6,552 nt of DNA from Pseudomonadales bacterium (lineage in GTDB: Bacteria; Pseudomonadota; Gammaproteobacteria; Pseudomonadales; Azotimanducaceae): NCBI GenBank assembly GCA_007128525.1, contig SKXG01000029.1, forward strand, positions 1 through 6,552. Direction: 5' to 3'. Positions within the stretch are counted from its first letter, which is position 1; every line of letters begins with the position of its first letter. The position numbers and the translations under genes are program-made. This document shows positions 1 through 5,374 of this stretch, one piece after another. The notes below the pieces were generated by a model. That model had not been told where the DNA came from. It was given only the letters and a program-made list of their open reading frames with translations, and did no database searches.

Positions 1-1305
1 GATCATGATGCGCTCGAACTTCGGCACCGCCGCATCAAGAATAGGCTGGCTGACGCCCGGCTGAAACTGTCGCAGCTCATCGGCAAGCCATTGTGCCAGC
101 GAGCTCTCCCAGTCATTGCTGCCACTGCTGCTGGCAGTGGCATGGCGCAGCTCCTCGGGCAGGTCGTCAACGTGAATTTCCCGGCCGGAGGCCATGACCG
201 TCAGCCAACGGCAGATGTTTTCGAGCTGTCGGACGTTGCCGGGCCAGGGCAGTGATGCCAGGTACTGCTCGGTTTCCGGCCGCAGCTGCTTTGGTTCACC
301 GCCCAGTTCCTTGGCGGCTTCGTTCAGGAAGTGGCGGGCAAGCAACGGAATGTCTATGCGACGGTCAGCCAGCCGCGGCAATTGAATGCGGATGACGTTG
401 AGCCGGTGGTACAGGTCTTCACGGAAATCACCGGATTCCACCAGCTTATCCAGGTGCTGATGGGTTGCCGCAATGATCCGAACATCGACTCGAATTGGTG
501 AGTGGCCGCCAACCCGAAAGAATTCGCCATCGGCCAGCACCCGCAGCAGGCGCGTTTGCGTCTCGGCCGGCATGTCGCCGATTTCATCGAGAAACAGCGT
601 GCCACCATTGGCCTGTTCAAAGCGTCCTTGCCGCTGTTGTGCGGCGCCGGTAAAAGCGCCTTTCTCGTGACCGAACAGTTCGGCTTCCACCAGGTCGCGT
701 GGTATCGCGGCCATGTTCAGGGCAATAAAGGGGCCTTTCGCTCGCGGGCTGTGACGATGCAGTGCACGCGCAACAAGTTCCTTGCCGGTTCCGGACTCGC
801 CGTTGATCAGCACTGTGATGTTGGAGTGGGAGAGTCGGCCGATGGCACGAAAGACTTCCTGCATGGCCGGAGCCTGGCCGATGATTTCGGGCAGGGCTTC
901 GGCCGGCTGACCGGTGCTGGCATTGCTCTGCTCATGGGCGTGCTTTAGCGCCCGCTTGATCATGGCAACGGCTTCGTCAACGTCGAAAGGCTTGGGCAGA
1001 TAATCGAACGCGCCGCTCTGGTAGGAGCTGACTGCGCTGTCGAGGTCCGAATGCGCGGTCATGATGATGATCGGCATGTCCGGCTGAGATTCATGGACTT
1101 CGCGCAGCAGATCGATGCCGTCGATGCCGGGCATTCGAATGTCGCTGATGATGGCGTCCGGTTGCTCGTGGCGCAGCCGCGCCAATAGCGCGTCACCGCT
1201 GTCAAAGGCAACGGCGGTCAGGCCTTCCTGCTCCAGGGCGCGCTCCAGAACCCATCGGATCGAGCGGTCATCATCGACCACCCAGACATGGTTACTTCGT
1301 GTCAT
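1..1305 (-). CDS. ntrC: Nitrogen regulator NtrC (NR(I)), sigma54 activator, 3'-truncated by the window edge
   Basis: Response regulator and AAA+ enhancer-binding protein that, when phosphorylated by NtrB, activates sigma54 promoters of nitrogen-assimilation genes. I translated the reverse strand as 435 uninterrupted codons. The receiver domain spans about residues 5-125: acidic pocket D11-D13, phospho-acceptor D55 in the SDIRMPG context, and K105 in LPKPF. The AAA+ domain spans about 138-370: Walker A GESGTGKE at 169-176, sigma54-contacting GAFTGA at 216-221, Walker B TLFLDEIGD from 236, and arginine-finger candidates R295 and R359 (in WPGNVRQLEN). All positions are one higher than in E. coli NtrC (D54, R294, R358). 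The sequence runs off the window just after FERIMI, the counterpart of the E. coli segment that precedes the Fis-type helix-turn-helix, so roughly 35 residues including the DNA-binding helices are missing only because of the window boundary. The start overlaps the end of ntrB by 14 bp and has a GGAG Shine-Dalgarno at 1316-1313, seven bases upstream, which supports translational coupling. The identification is very secure. Confidence 0.98.
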   Translation of the reverse strand, partial: MTRSNHVWVVDDDRSIRWVLERALEQEGLTAVAFDSGDALLARLRHEQPDAIISDIRMPGIDGIDLLREVHESQPDMPIIIMTAHSDLDSAVSSYQSGAFDYLPKPFDVDEAVAMIKRALKHAHEQSNASTGQPAEALPEIIGQAPAMQEVFRAIGRLSHSNITVLINGESGTGKELVARALHRHSPRAKGPFIALNMAAIPRDLVEAELFGHEKGAFTGAAQQRQGRFEQANGGTLFLDEIGDMPAETQTRLLRVLADGEFFRVGGHSPIRVDVRIIAATHQHLDKLVESGDFREDLYHRLNVIRIQLPRLADRRIDIPLLARHFLNEAAKELGGEPKQLRPETEQYLASLPWPGNVRQLENICRWLTVMASGREIHVDDLPEELRHATASSSGSNDWESSLAQWLADELRQFQPGVSQPILDAAVPKFERIMI

Positions 1306-2404
1306 CGGGCTGCTCCAGCGGTAGATAGATGGCAAATCGCGTGGAGCCGGGTTCGGAGTCGCACTCGATCACGCCGTGGTGTTGATTGACGATGGTCTGC
1401 GTAATCGACAGGCCCAGGCCGGAACCTTCGGGTCTGCCGCTGATCATCGGGTAGTAGATGCGGTCGAACAGTTCTGCAGGAATACCGGGTCCGTTATCAC
1501 GCACCTCTATGCGCGCCACCATCCGGTGACGGGTCTGGCCGATGGTGAACTGGCGAACGATTCGGGTCGTCAGCCGGATTTCCGGGTCTGGCGTCTGGCT
1601 CAGAGCCTGCTGTGCGTTGCGCACGATGTTCAGCACAGCCTGGATCAGCTGTTCCTGATCGCCATCGAGTTCGGGCAGGCTCGGGTCATAGTCGCGCCTG
1701 ATTCGGATGCGGCCATCCTCTTCGGCGTTGACCAGGGAGATCACGCGCTCGAGCACCTGGTGAATATTGGTGGGCTGCATCTTTGGTAGCTGGTTCGGGC
1801 CAAGCATGCGGTCAACCAGATTACGCAACCGGTCGGCCTCGTCGATGATGACGCCCGTGTAGTCACGCAGCCGCTCGCTATCGAGTTCGCGCTGCAGCAG
1901 CTGCGCCGCGCCCCGGATGCCGCCGAGCGGATTCTTGATCTCGTGGGCCATGCCCCGGACCAGATCGCGCGTGGTTTCCTGCACTGAGATGTGGTGGTCG
2001 TCGCGGTTGATGCGTTGCAGGCGATCCAGCGCCCGAATTTCGATCAACAGTGTCGGCGGTCCCTGGTCGGTGATCGGCGTCACCGTGTAGTCGACATTGA
2101 CCTGATTGCCGCCAAAGGTGCGCAGCCGGGCTTCCCGGCGCGTGAACGTCAGGTTCTCGCGCAACGCATCGCGGAGTGCCTGCTCGGTCCGCGGCGCTTC
2201 GAAGGTGACGCGCAGGAAAGACTCTCCGGCCAGCCGTCGGGCACTGATTTCGAGCAGCGACTCGGCCGCCTGATTGGCGTAGAGCACGGCAAGCGACTGA
2301 TCGAGTACGACCAGCGCGGTGGTCTGTTGGTCGAGCAGATTGACAGGCTTCATCTGGGCTTTCTGAACCTGCTGTACGATGGACTCGAGATCCGCTTGTG
2401 CCAT
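1292..2404 (-). CDS. ntrB: Nitrogen sensor kinase/phosphatase NtrB (NR(II), GlnL)
   Basis: Cytoplasmic histidine kinase/phosphatase that sets the phosphorylation of NtrC under control of PII protein. It has 370 residues against 349 in E. coli. The PAS domain lies at about 22-130 (ALVVLDQSLAVLYANQAAESLL segment). The DHp H-box is RDLVRGMAHEIKNPLGG with phospho-acceptor H154 (E. coli H139), nearly identical to the enterobacterial box. DRLRNLVDRMLGP follows at 191-203. The N-box is VLNIVRNAQQAL around N259/N263, the G1 box DNGPGIP at 303-309, and the G2 box GSGLGLS at 327-333. No membrane segment is seen, as expected for NtrB. I keep the ATG at 2404: an in-frame TGA lies 33 nt upstream, so it is the first possible ATG, but its Shine-Dalgarno is weak. 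M18 (ATG at 2353) would give 353 residues, closer to the family length, and cannot be excluded. It is co-transcribed with ntrC through the 14-bp overlap and preceded by NtrC-type sites and a sigma54-like promoter. Confidence 0.98.
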   Translation of the reverse strand: MAQADLESIVQQVQKAQMKPVNLLDQQTTALVVLDQSLAVLYANQAAESLLEISARRLAGESFLRVTFEAPRTEQALRDALRENLTFTRREARLRTFGGNQVNVDYTVTPITDQGPPTLLIEIRALDRLQRINRDDHHISVQETTRDLVRGMAHEIKNPLGGIRGAAQLLQRELDSERLRDYTGVIIDEADRLRNLVDRMLGPNQLPKMQPTNIHQVLERVISLVNAEEDGRIRIRRDYDPSLPELDGDQEQLIQAVLNIVRNAQQALSQTPDPEIRLTTRIVRQFTIGQTRHRMVARIEVRDNGPGIPAELFDRIYYPMISGRPEGSGLGLSITQTIVNQHHGVIECDSEPGSTRFAIYLPLEQPDDTK

Positions 2405-2450
2405 GGTTGAGGCCGATGTGACGGTATGGGCATATCAGTAATCCCTATCT

Positions 2451-2466
2451 AGCAATAATCGAACCA
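2451..2466 (-). promoter_or_regulatory. Candidate sigma54 (-24/-12) promoter of ntrBC
   Basis: On the minus strand the sequence reads TGGTTC-GATTA-TTGCT. The GG and GC dinucleotides are exactly 10 bases apart, as in TGGCAC-N5-TTGCW, and the -12 half (TTGCT) is identical to that of the glnA promoter in this window. The -24 half deviates at two positions (TGGTTC for TGGCAC). The predicted transcription start is near 2440, giving a leader of about 35 nt before the ntrB ATG. Two NtrC-type sites lie about 126 and 160 bp upstream of that start, which raises the plausibility. No good sigma70 hexamer pair was found at the same place. Confidence 0.55.
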
Positions 2467-2557
2467 GAATTAGCGCACTGCGGTCACGCCGGAGTGAGCG
2501 CTCGCTACGCCTGTTAGCTCTATGAATTGGGTTGCTCTAATGGGCGATCCGTATGGG

Positions 2558-2574
2558 CGCGCGCTGTTGGTGCA
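2558..2574 (-). promoter_or_regulatory. Possible second NtrC-binding site upstream of ntrB (half-conserved)
   Basis: The plus-strand sequence is CGCGCGCTGTTGGTGCA. The right half TTGGTGCA matches the glnA site perfectly, while the left half (CGCGC against TGCAC) keeps three of five bases. Its centre is 34 bp from the centre of the perfect palindrome at 2592-2608, close to three helical turns and comparable to the paired NtrC sites upstream of enteric glnA, which would allow cooperative binding of two dimers. Confidence 0.4.
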
Positions 2575-2591
2575 CATTGGTGAGACGATGA

Positions 2592-2608
2592 TGCACTATT
2601 ATAGTGCA
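2592..2608 (-). promoter_or_regulatory. NtrC-binding palindrome upstream of ntrB
   Basis: TGCACTATTATAGTGCA has perfect TGCAC and GTGCA half-sites separated by seven A/T bases and fits the known NtrC operator (TGCAC-N7-GTGCA type). The TGCACTAT start is shared with the glnA-proximal site at 5029-5045. It lies about 160 bp upstream of the predicted sigma54 start of ntrB, a normal distance for an enhancer. Confidence 0.75.
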
Positions 2609-2694
2609 ATCCATCTGGTGGCAATGCCGGGGATCAGACTGGTGCCGGAATCGCTTGGGCGTTGGGGCCGGTCGTCAGTGGCTCAGGTCAGGCA

Positions 2695-3285
2695 TCAGTT
2701 GCGCCGAGCCGGGGCATGAATGGACGGTCGCATGACATGGAAAGTCACGGGCTCACTCTCCATCAGCGCCTGGCCATCCTGGCTGACAATCCGCACCTGC
2801 GCGGTTTGGGTGCCGCGATCGGCATTCTCGATCAGAAAGCTGCCCCCTGAGGCGCGCAGATCCTGTGCCTGGCCATTCAGCAACAGCTGCAGTCGATGGC
2901 CGCCGGCCAAAGAAGGTACCACCTGAACCTGGATGGTCACCTCGCCGTTGTTGGCGCGGACTAGCTCATCTTCGCCGGGCGCGCTGATCGCAAGTTCTGC
3001 ATAGTGTGTCCGTGGCTCGTCTTGCTCGTCCTCGTCGTCATCCTCGCGGGCCGCTGGCGCCGGCAGGTCCGGGGCCGGGGGCGCTTCGAAGGTGGTCATG
3101 TCCGGCAGTTCGTAGGGCTCTGCATCGTCGCTCGGCGGCTGGTCGGAATACGTCACCCGACCGTCCTCGTCGACGATCCGGTAAATGCGCTCTGCTGCAG
3201 CTGGCATAGCCAGCGCGACGCCCAGTACCAGCACGGGCAGTAGCAGAAGCTGTTTGCCTGACAATTTGAAAAATCGGGTCACCAT
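2695..3285 (-). CDS. Exported DUF4124-domain protein of unknown function
   Basis: A 196-residue protein probably secreted to the periplasm. Residues 1-31 look like a Sec signal peptide: basic start with R4, K7 and K11, hydrophobic core LLLLPVLVLGVALA, and AxA cleavage motif P-A-A-A before E32. The mature protein starts with a short DUF4124 domain (ERIYRIVDEDGRVTYSDQPP, about 32-51), then a Pro/Ala and strongly acidic linker (residues 67-91, with REDDDEDEQDE), then about 100 residues (95-190) of alternating beta strands (EVTIQVQVV, HRLQLLLNG, TQTAQVRIVSQDG, EPVTFHV) that look like an Ig-type sandwich. I chose the ATG at 3285 over the in-frame ATG at 3300. It has a strong AGAGGG Shine-Dalgarno (3295-3290) four bases upstream, whereas the longer start would sit only about three bases after the predicted transcription start. 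Similar DUF4124 genes occur near glnA-ntrBC in pseudomonads. The molecular function is unknown. Confidence 0.9.
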   Translation of the reverse strand: MVTRFFKLSGKQLLLLPVLVLGVALAMPAAAERIYRIVDEDGRVTYSDQPPSDDAEPYELPDMTTFEAPPAPDLPAPAAREDDDEDEQDEPRTHYAELAISAPGEDELVRANNGEVTIQVQVVPSLAGGHRLQLLLNGQAQDLRASGGSFLIENADRGTQTAQVRIVSQDGQALMESEPVTFHVMRPSIHAPARRN

Positions 3286-3309
3286 ACTGCCCTCTAGCAT
3301 CCTGCGCTG

Positions 3310-3337
3310 AGTCTATCCCGATGCCAGGGGATGGCAA
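3310..3337 (-). promoter_or_regulatory. Sigma70-like promoter of the DUF4124 gene
   Basis: The minus strand reads TTGCCA (3337-3332), a 16-bp spacer, then TAGACT (3315-3310). This predicts a start near 3303 and an 18-nt leader before the chosen ATG at 3285. It lies downstream of the glnA terminator, so the gene appears to be its own transcription unit rather than part of the glnA transcript. Confidence 0.55.
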
Positions 3338-3405
3338 CAGGGCATGCTTCGCAGCCTGGACAGTGGTTGAACGGGGTTGGCGGGGTTGACGCGGTCGGCG
3401 GGCAG

Positions 3406-3435
3406 AAAAAACCCGGAGCCCAGGCGGGCTCCGGG
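3406..3435 (-). terminator. Rho-independent terminator of glnA
   Basis: The minus strand has a perfect 10-bp stem CCCGGAGCCC / GGGCTCCGGG closed by a GCCT tetraloop and followed immediately by six T residues (3411-3406). It begins 23 bp beyond the glnA stop codon. It is a textbook intrinsic terminator and separates glnA from the DUF4124-ntrBC genes. Confidence 0.95.
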
Positions 3436-3458
3436 TCGTTGGAGCGGCTGACTGCAGC

Positions 3459-4871
3459 TCAGAGGCTGTAGTACATGTCGAACTCGACCGGATGCGTGGT
3501 CATGTTCAGTCGGGCCACCTCCTGGCGCTTGAGCTCCAGGTAGCCGTCGATCATGTCATCCGTGAACACATCGCCGGCCTTCAGGAAGTCGCGGTCCTTG
3601 TCCAGCGCGTCCAGGGCCTCTTCAAGAGTGTGGGCAACAGTCGGCACGCCTTCCAACTCTTCCGGCTCCAGATCGTACAGGTTCTTGTCGAACGGATCGC
3701 CAGGGTGGATCTTGTTCTTGATGCCGTCGAGGCCGGCCATCAGCATGGCAGCAAAGGCCAGGTACGGGTTACCGGTGCTGTCCGGGAAGCGTACTTCAAC
3801 GCGATAGCCCTTCGGGTTGCCGCCCTGGATGTACGGAATCCGGATCGATGCCGAACGGTTGCGCGCCGAGTAGGCCAACAGGACCGGGGCCTCAAAGCCG
3901 GGTACCAGACGCTTGTAGGAGTTGGTGCTGGCATTCGAGAAGGCGTTGATGGCCTTGGCGTGCTTGACGATACCGCCAATGTAGAACAGCGCAGTCTCCG
4001 ACAGGCCGGCATAGCCGTTGCCGTGGAACAGGTTCTTGCCGCCCTTGGAAATCGACTGGTGTACGTGCATACCGCTACCGTTGTCACCAACGATGGGCTT
4101 GGGCATGAAAGTGGCCGTCTTGCCATAGGCATGGGCGACGTTGTGCACGACGTACTTGTACATCTGTACTTCGTCGGCCTTGCGGACCAGCGTGTTGAAG
4201 CGCACACCGATTTCGTTCTGGCCGGCATTGGAGACTTCGTGGTGGTGGACTTCGACGCTCATGCCCATGGCTTCCAGGGTGCTGCACATGGCGTTACGCA
4301 GGTCGGCGAAGGAGTCGACCGGCGGTACCGGGAAATAGCCGCCTTTGACAGTGGGCCGGTGGCCCATGTTGCCGCCTTCGTAGTCGGCATCCGTTGACCA
4401 GGCCGCTTCTTCAGAGCCAATGGCGTAGGACGCGCCGCCCATGCCGACTTTCCAGCGCACATCGTCAAATACGAAGAATTCGTTTTCCGGCCCAAAGAAA
4501 GCCGTGTCGCCTACGCCGCTGGACGCCAAAAAGGCTTCAGCCTGCTTGGCAACGGAGCGTGGGTCGCGGTTATACGGCTGCATGGTGTTCGGCTCGATGA
4601 CATCGCAGCGCAGCAGCAGGGTGGTCTCGTCGCGGAACGGGTCGAGGACCGCCGTTTCATCGTCCGGCATCAGAATCATGTCGGACTCGTTGATGCTCTT
4701 CCAGCCCTGGATGGAGGAGCCGTCGAACATCATGCCGTCTTTGAGCGTGTCGGCATCGATACGAGCAGCCGGGAAGGTGGTGTGCTGTTCTTTACCTTTG
4801 ACATCGGTAAAGCGCAGGTCAACCCACTGTACGTCGTGGTCTTTGATCAGTTTGAGGGTCTTCTCGGACAT
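3459..4871 (-). CDS. glnA: Glutamine synthetase, type I-beta
   Basis: Cytosolic dodecameric enzyme that makes glutamine from glutamate, ammonia and ATP, the main ammonium-assimilation step. The 470 residues compare with 469 in E. coli. The N-terminal beta-grasp segment includes [11 protein letters not shown] (47-57). Metal and substrate ligands are present: E129 and E131 (FGPENEFF), E212 and E220 ([12 protein letters not shown]), N264 and H269 (DNGSGMHVH), R321 ([13 protein letters not shown]), R339 and R344 (ARNRSASIR), E359 and R361. Adenylylation tyrosine Y399 lies in [10 protein letters not shown], so control by GlnE is expected. The loop at 347-357 ([11 protein letters not shown]) is two residues longer than the enteric version. 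The start is supported by an AGAGGAG Shine-Dalgarno at 4887-4881, nine bases before the ATG. Upstream are NtrC sites with sigma54 and sigma70 promoters; downstream is a strong terminator, so glnA is largely monocistronic and separate from ntrBC. Confidence 0.99.
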   Translation of the reverse strand: MSEKTLKLIKDHDVQWVDLRFTDVKGKEQHTTFPAARIDADTLKDGMMFDGSSIQGWKSINESDMILMPDDETAVLDPFRDETTLLLRCDVIEPNTMQPYNRDPRSVAKQAEAFLASSGVGDTAFFGPENEFFVFDDVRWKVGMGGASYAIGSEEAAWSTDADYEGGNMGHRPTVKGGYFPVPPVDSFADLRNAMCSTLEAMGMSVEVHHHEVSNAGQNEIGVRFNTLVRKADEVQMYKYVVHNVAHAYGKTATFMPKPIVGDNGSGMHVHQSISKGGKNLFHGNGYAGLSETALFYIGGIVKHAKAINAFSNASTNSYKRLVPGFEAPVLLAYSARNRSASIRIPYIQGGNPKGYRVEVRFPDSTGNPYLAFAAMLMAGLDGIKNKIHPGDPFDKNLYDLEPEELEGVPTVAHTLEEALDALDKDRDFLKAGDVFTDDMIDGYLELKRQEVARLNMTTHPVEFDMYYSL

Positions 4872-4961
4872 CGTCAGCCGCTCCTCTAAAAGCGTTGGGT
4901 TCGTCGTGTTTGGCCGAAATCATGCCGTGTAGCCGGTCTGATTCCGTGGTGCCCAAGTTAG

Positions 4962-4977
4962 AGCAATTAGTGTGCCA
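4962..4977 (-). promoter_or_regulatory. Sigma54 (-24/-12) promoter of glnA
   Basis: The minus strand reads TGGCAC-ACTAA-TTGCT, an exact match to TGGCAC-N5-TTGCW with GG and GC ten bases apart. The predicted start is near 4951, giving a leader of about 80 nt. It is the counterpart of E. coli glnAp2 and should need NtrC-P bound at the sites centred about 86 and 115 bp upstream. Confidence 0.92.
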
Positions 4978-4982
4978 GCGAG

Positions 4983-4996
4983 AAAACCATGGTTTT
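4983..4996. repeat. Perfect 14-bp palindrome between the sigma54 promoter and the NtrC sites
   Basis: AAAACCATGGTTTT is a perfect inverted repeat with A/T-rich arms. It lies 5 bp upstream of the -24 element, on the DNA that must loop between enhancer and promoter. It does not match the NtrC or IHF consensus. It may be the operator of an unidentified dimeric regulator or a chance palindrome. Confidence 0.6.
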
Positions 4997-5028
4997 ACGG
5001 CGCCGCACTGTTAGCGAGCACCAACTGC

Positions 5029-5045
5029 TGCACTATATTGGTGCA
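5029..5045 (-). promoter_or_regulatory. NtrC-binding site 1 upstream of glnA
   Basis: TGCACTATATTGGTGCA is a full match to the NtrC operator (TGCAC-N6-GGTGCA). It is centred about 86 bp upstream of the predicted sigma54 start and lies downstream of the sigma70 start. Together with the site at 5058-5074 it forms an enhancer pair. Confidence 0.88.
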
Positions 5046-5057
5046 TATTGTCAGGCA

Positions 5058-5074
5058 TGCGCACTAATGGTGCG
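5058..5074 (-). promoter_or_regulatory. NtrC-binding site 2 upstream of glnA
   Basis: TGCGCACTAATGGTGCG keeps the right half GGTGC and four of five bases of the left half TGCAC at the correct spacing. Its centre is 29 bp from that of site 1. It directly abuts the -10 hexamer (5080-5075) of the sigma70 promoter and covers its predicted start, so NtrC bound here should block that promoter while serving as part of the enhancer for the sigma54 promoter. Confidence 0.7.
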
Positions 5075-5103
5075 ATTCTACGCCTTGTGATGGCGCCTGT
5101 CAG
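5075..5103 (-). promoter_or_regulatory. Sigma70-like upstream promoter of glnA
   Basis: The minus strand reads CTGACA (5103-5098), a 17-bp spacer, then TAGAAT (5080-5075). Each hexamer has five of six consensus bases with optimal spacing. The predicted start is near 5068, inside NtrC site 2. This matches the logic of E. coli glnAp1. The -35 hexamer begins three bases after the stop codon of the tusA-like gene. Confidence 0.75.
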
Positions 5104-5106
5104 ATG

Positions 5107-5364
5107 TCAAGCGCAGACGCGCAGGTACAGACGGATCAGCCGGCCCTGTTTGTCGGAGTCCAGAAACTCATGCCCGTGGACGCGGCACCAGGCCGGAATG
5201 TCGTGCAGGACGCCTGGGTCGGTGGCCAACACTTCAAGAATCTGGCCGGGCTGCATCTGCCCGACCTGGGTCTGGACGCGGATGACCGGCAGCGGGCACA
5301 GCAGTCCCTGGGCGTCGAGCGCGGCATCGGCGCTGTAGGGACGGGCATCGGGCTGGTCGGTCAT
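5107..5364 (-). CDS. TusA/SirA-family sulfur carrier protein
   Basis: A small 85-residue cytosolic protein of the TusA fold. Family members carry persulfide sulfur on one conserved cysteine and hand it to thiolation enzymes, as E. coli TusA does in the relay toward MnmA for s2U34 of tRNA. The signature LDAQGLLCPLPVIRVQ contains the CPxP motif with acceptor C23, followed by VGQMQPGQILEVLATDPGVLHDIPAWC, the usual beta-alpha-beta pattern. There is a second cysteine, C84, two residues from the C-terminus (RVCA). I start at the ATG at 5364, 10 nt after the stop codon of the PP-loop gene. A longer in-frame start at 5463 would add 33 residues with no TusA homology and overlap the upstream gene out of frame. 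The Shine-Dalgarno is weak, so translational coupling is likely. The tight spacing makes it the probable sulfur donor of the neighbouring enzyme. It need not be the orthologue of E. coli tusA, so no symbol is given. Confidence 0.93.
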   Translation of the reverse strand: MTDQPDARPYSADAALDAQGLLCPLPVIRVQTQVGQMQPGQILEVLATDPGVLHDIPAWCRVHGHEFLDSDKQGRLIRLYLRVCA

Positions 5365-5374
5365 TGGCGGGCGC

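Larger units (their letters stand above)
2405..2694 (-). other. Intergenic control region between the DUF4124 gene and ntrB (290 bp)
   Basis: This stretch holds no convincing gene. Read toward ntrB it contains a perfect NtrC-type palindrome (2592-2608), a second half-conserved copy (2558-2574) and a sigma54-like promoter (2451-2466), each listed separately. I looked for a terminator after the DUF4124 stop codon and found only short imperfect GC-rich repeats without a T-run, so readthrough from that gene into ntrBC is possible. An 8-bp palindrome GAGCGCTC at 2496-2503 lies between the enhancer sites and the promoter; it is too short to interpret. Confidence 0.7.
4872..5106 (-). other. glnA control region and leader (235 bp)
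   Basis: In transcription order this region holds a sigma70-like promoter (5103-5075), two NtrC-type sites (5074-5058, 5045-5029), a 14-bp perfect palindrome (4996-4983), a sigma54 promoter (4977-4962) and an approximately 80-nt leader ending in the glnA Shine-Dalgarno. There is no credible gene and no terminator for the upstream tusA-like gene. Confidence 0.85.

Noticed and set aside
2522..2850. Small plus-strand open frames (65 and 62 codons) near the ntrB control region
   Set aside because: They have no ribosome site or homology, and they run over the NtrC site and into the antisense of the DUF4124 gene.
3372..3389. Two tandem copies of a 9-bp unit CGGGGTTGG/CGGGGTTGA downstream of the glnA terminator
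   Set aside because: There are only two imperfect copies in low-complexity G-rich sequence, with no sign of a longer array or a regulator motif.
3492..4397. A 301-codon open frame on the plus strand opposite glnA
   Set aside because: It lies entirely antisense to glnA, whose residues are conserved throughout; the protein has no family features.
5017..5033. A third NtrC-like site AGCACCAACTGCTGCAC next to site 1
   Set aside because: The half-site spacing is one base too short and it overlaps the perfect site at 5029-5045, so it is probably incidental.
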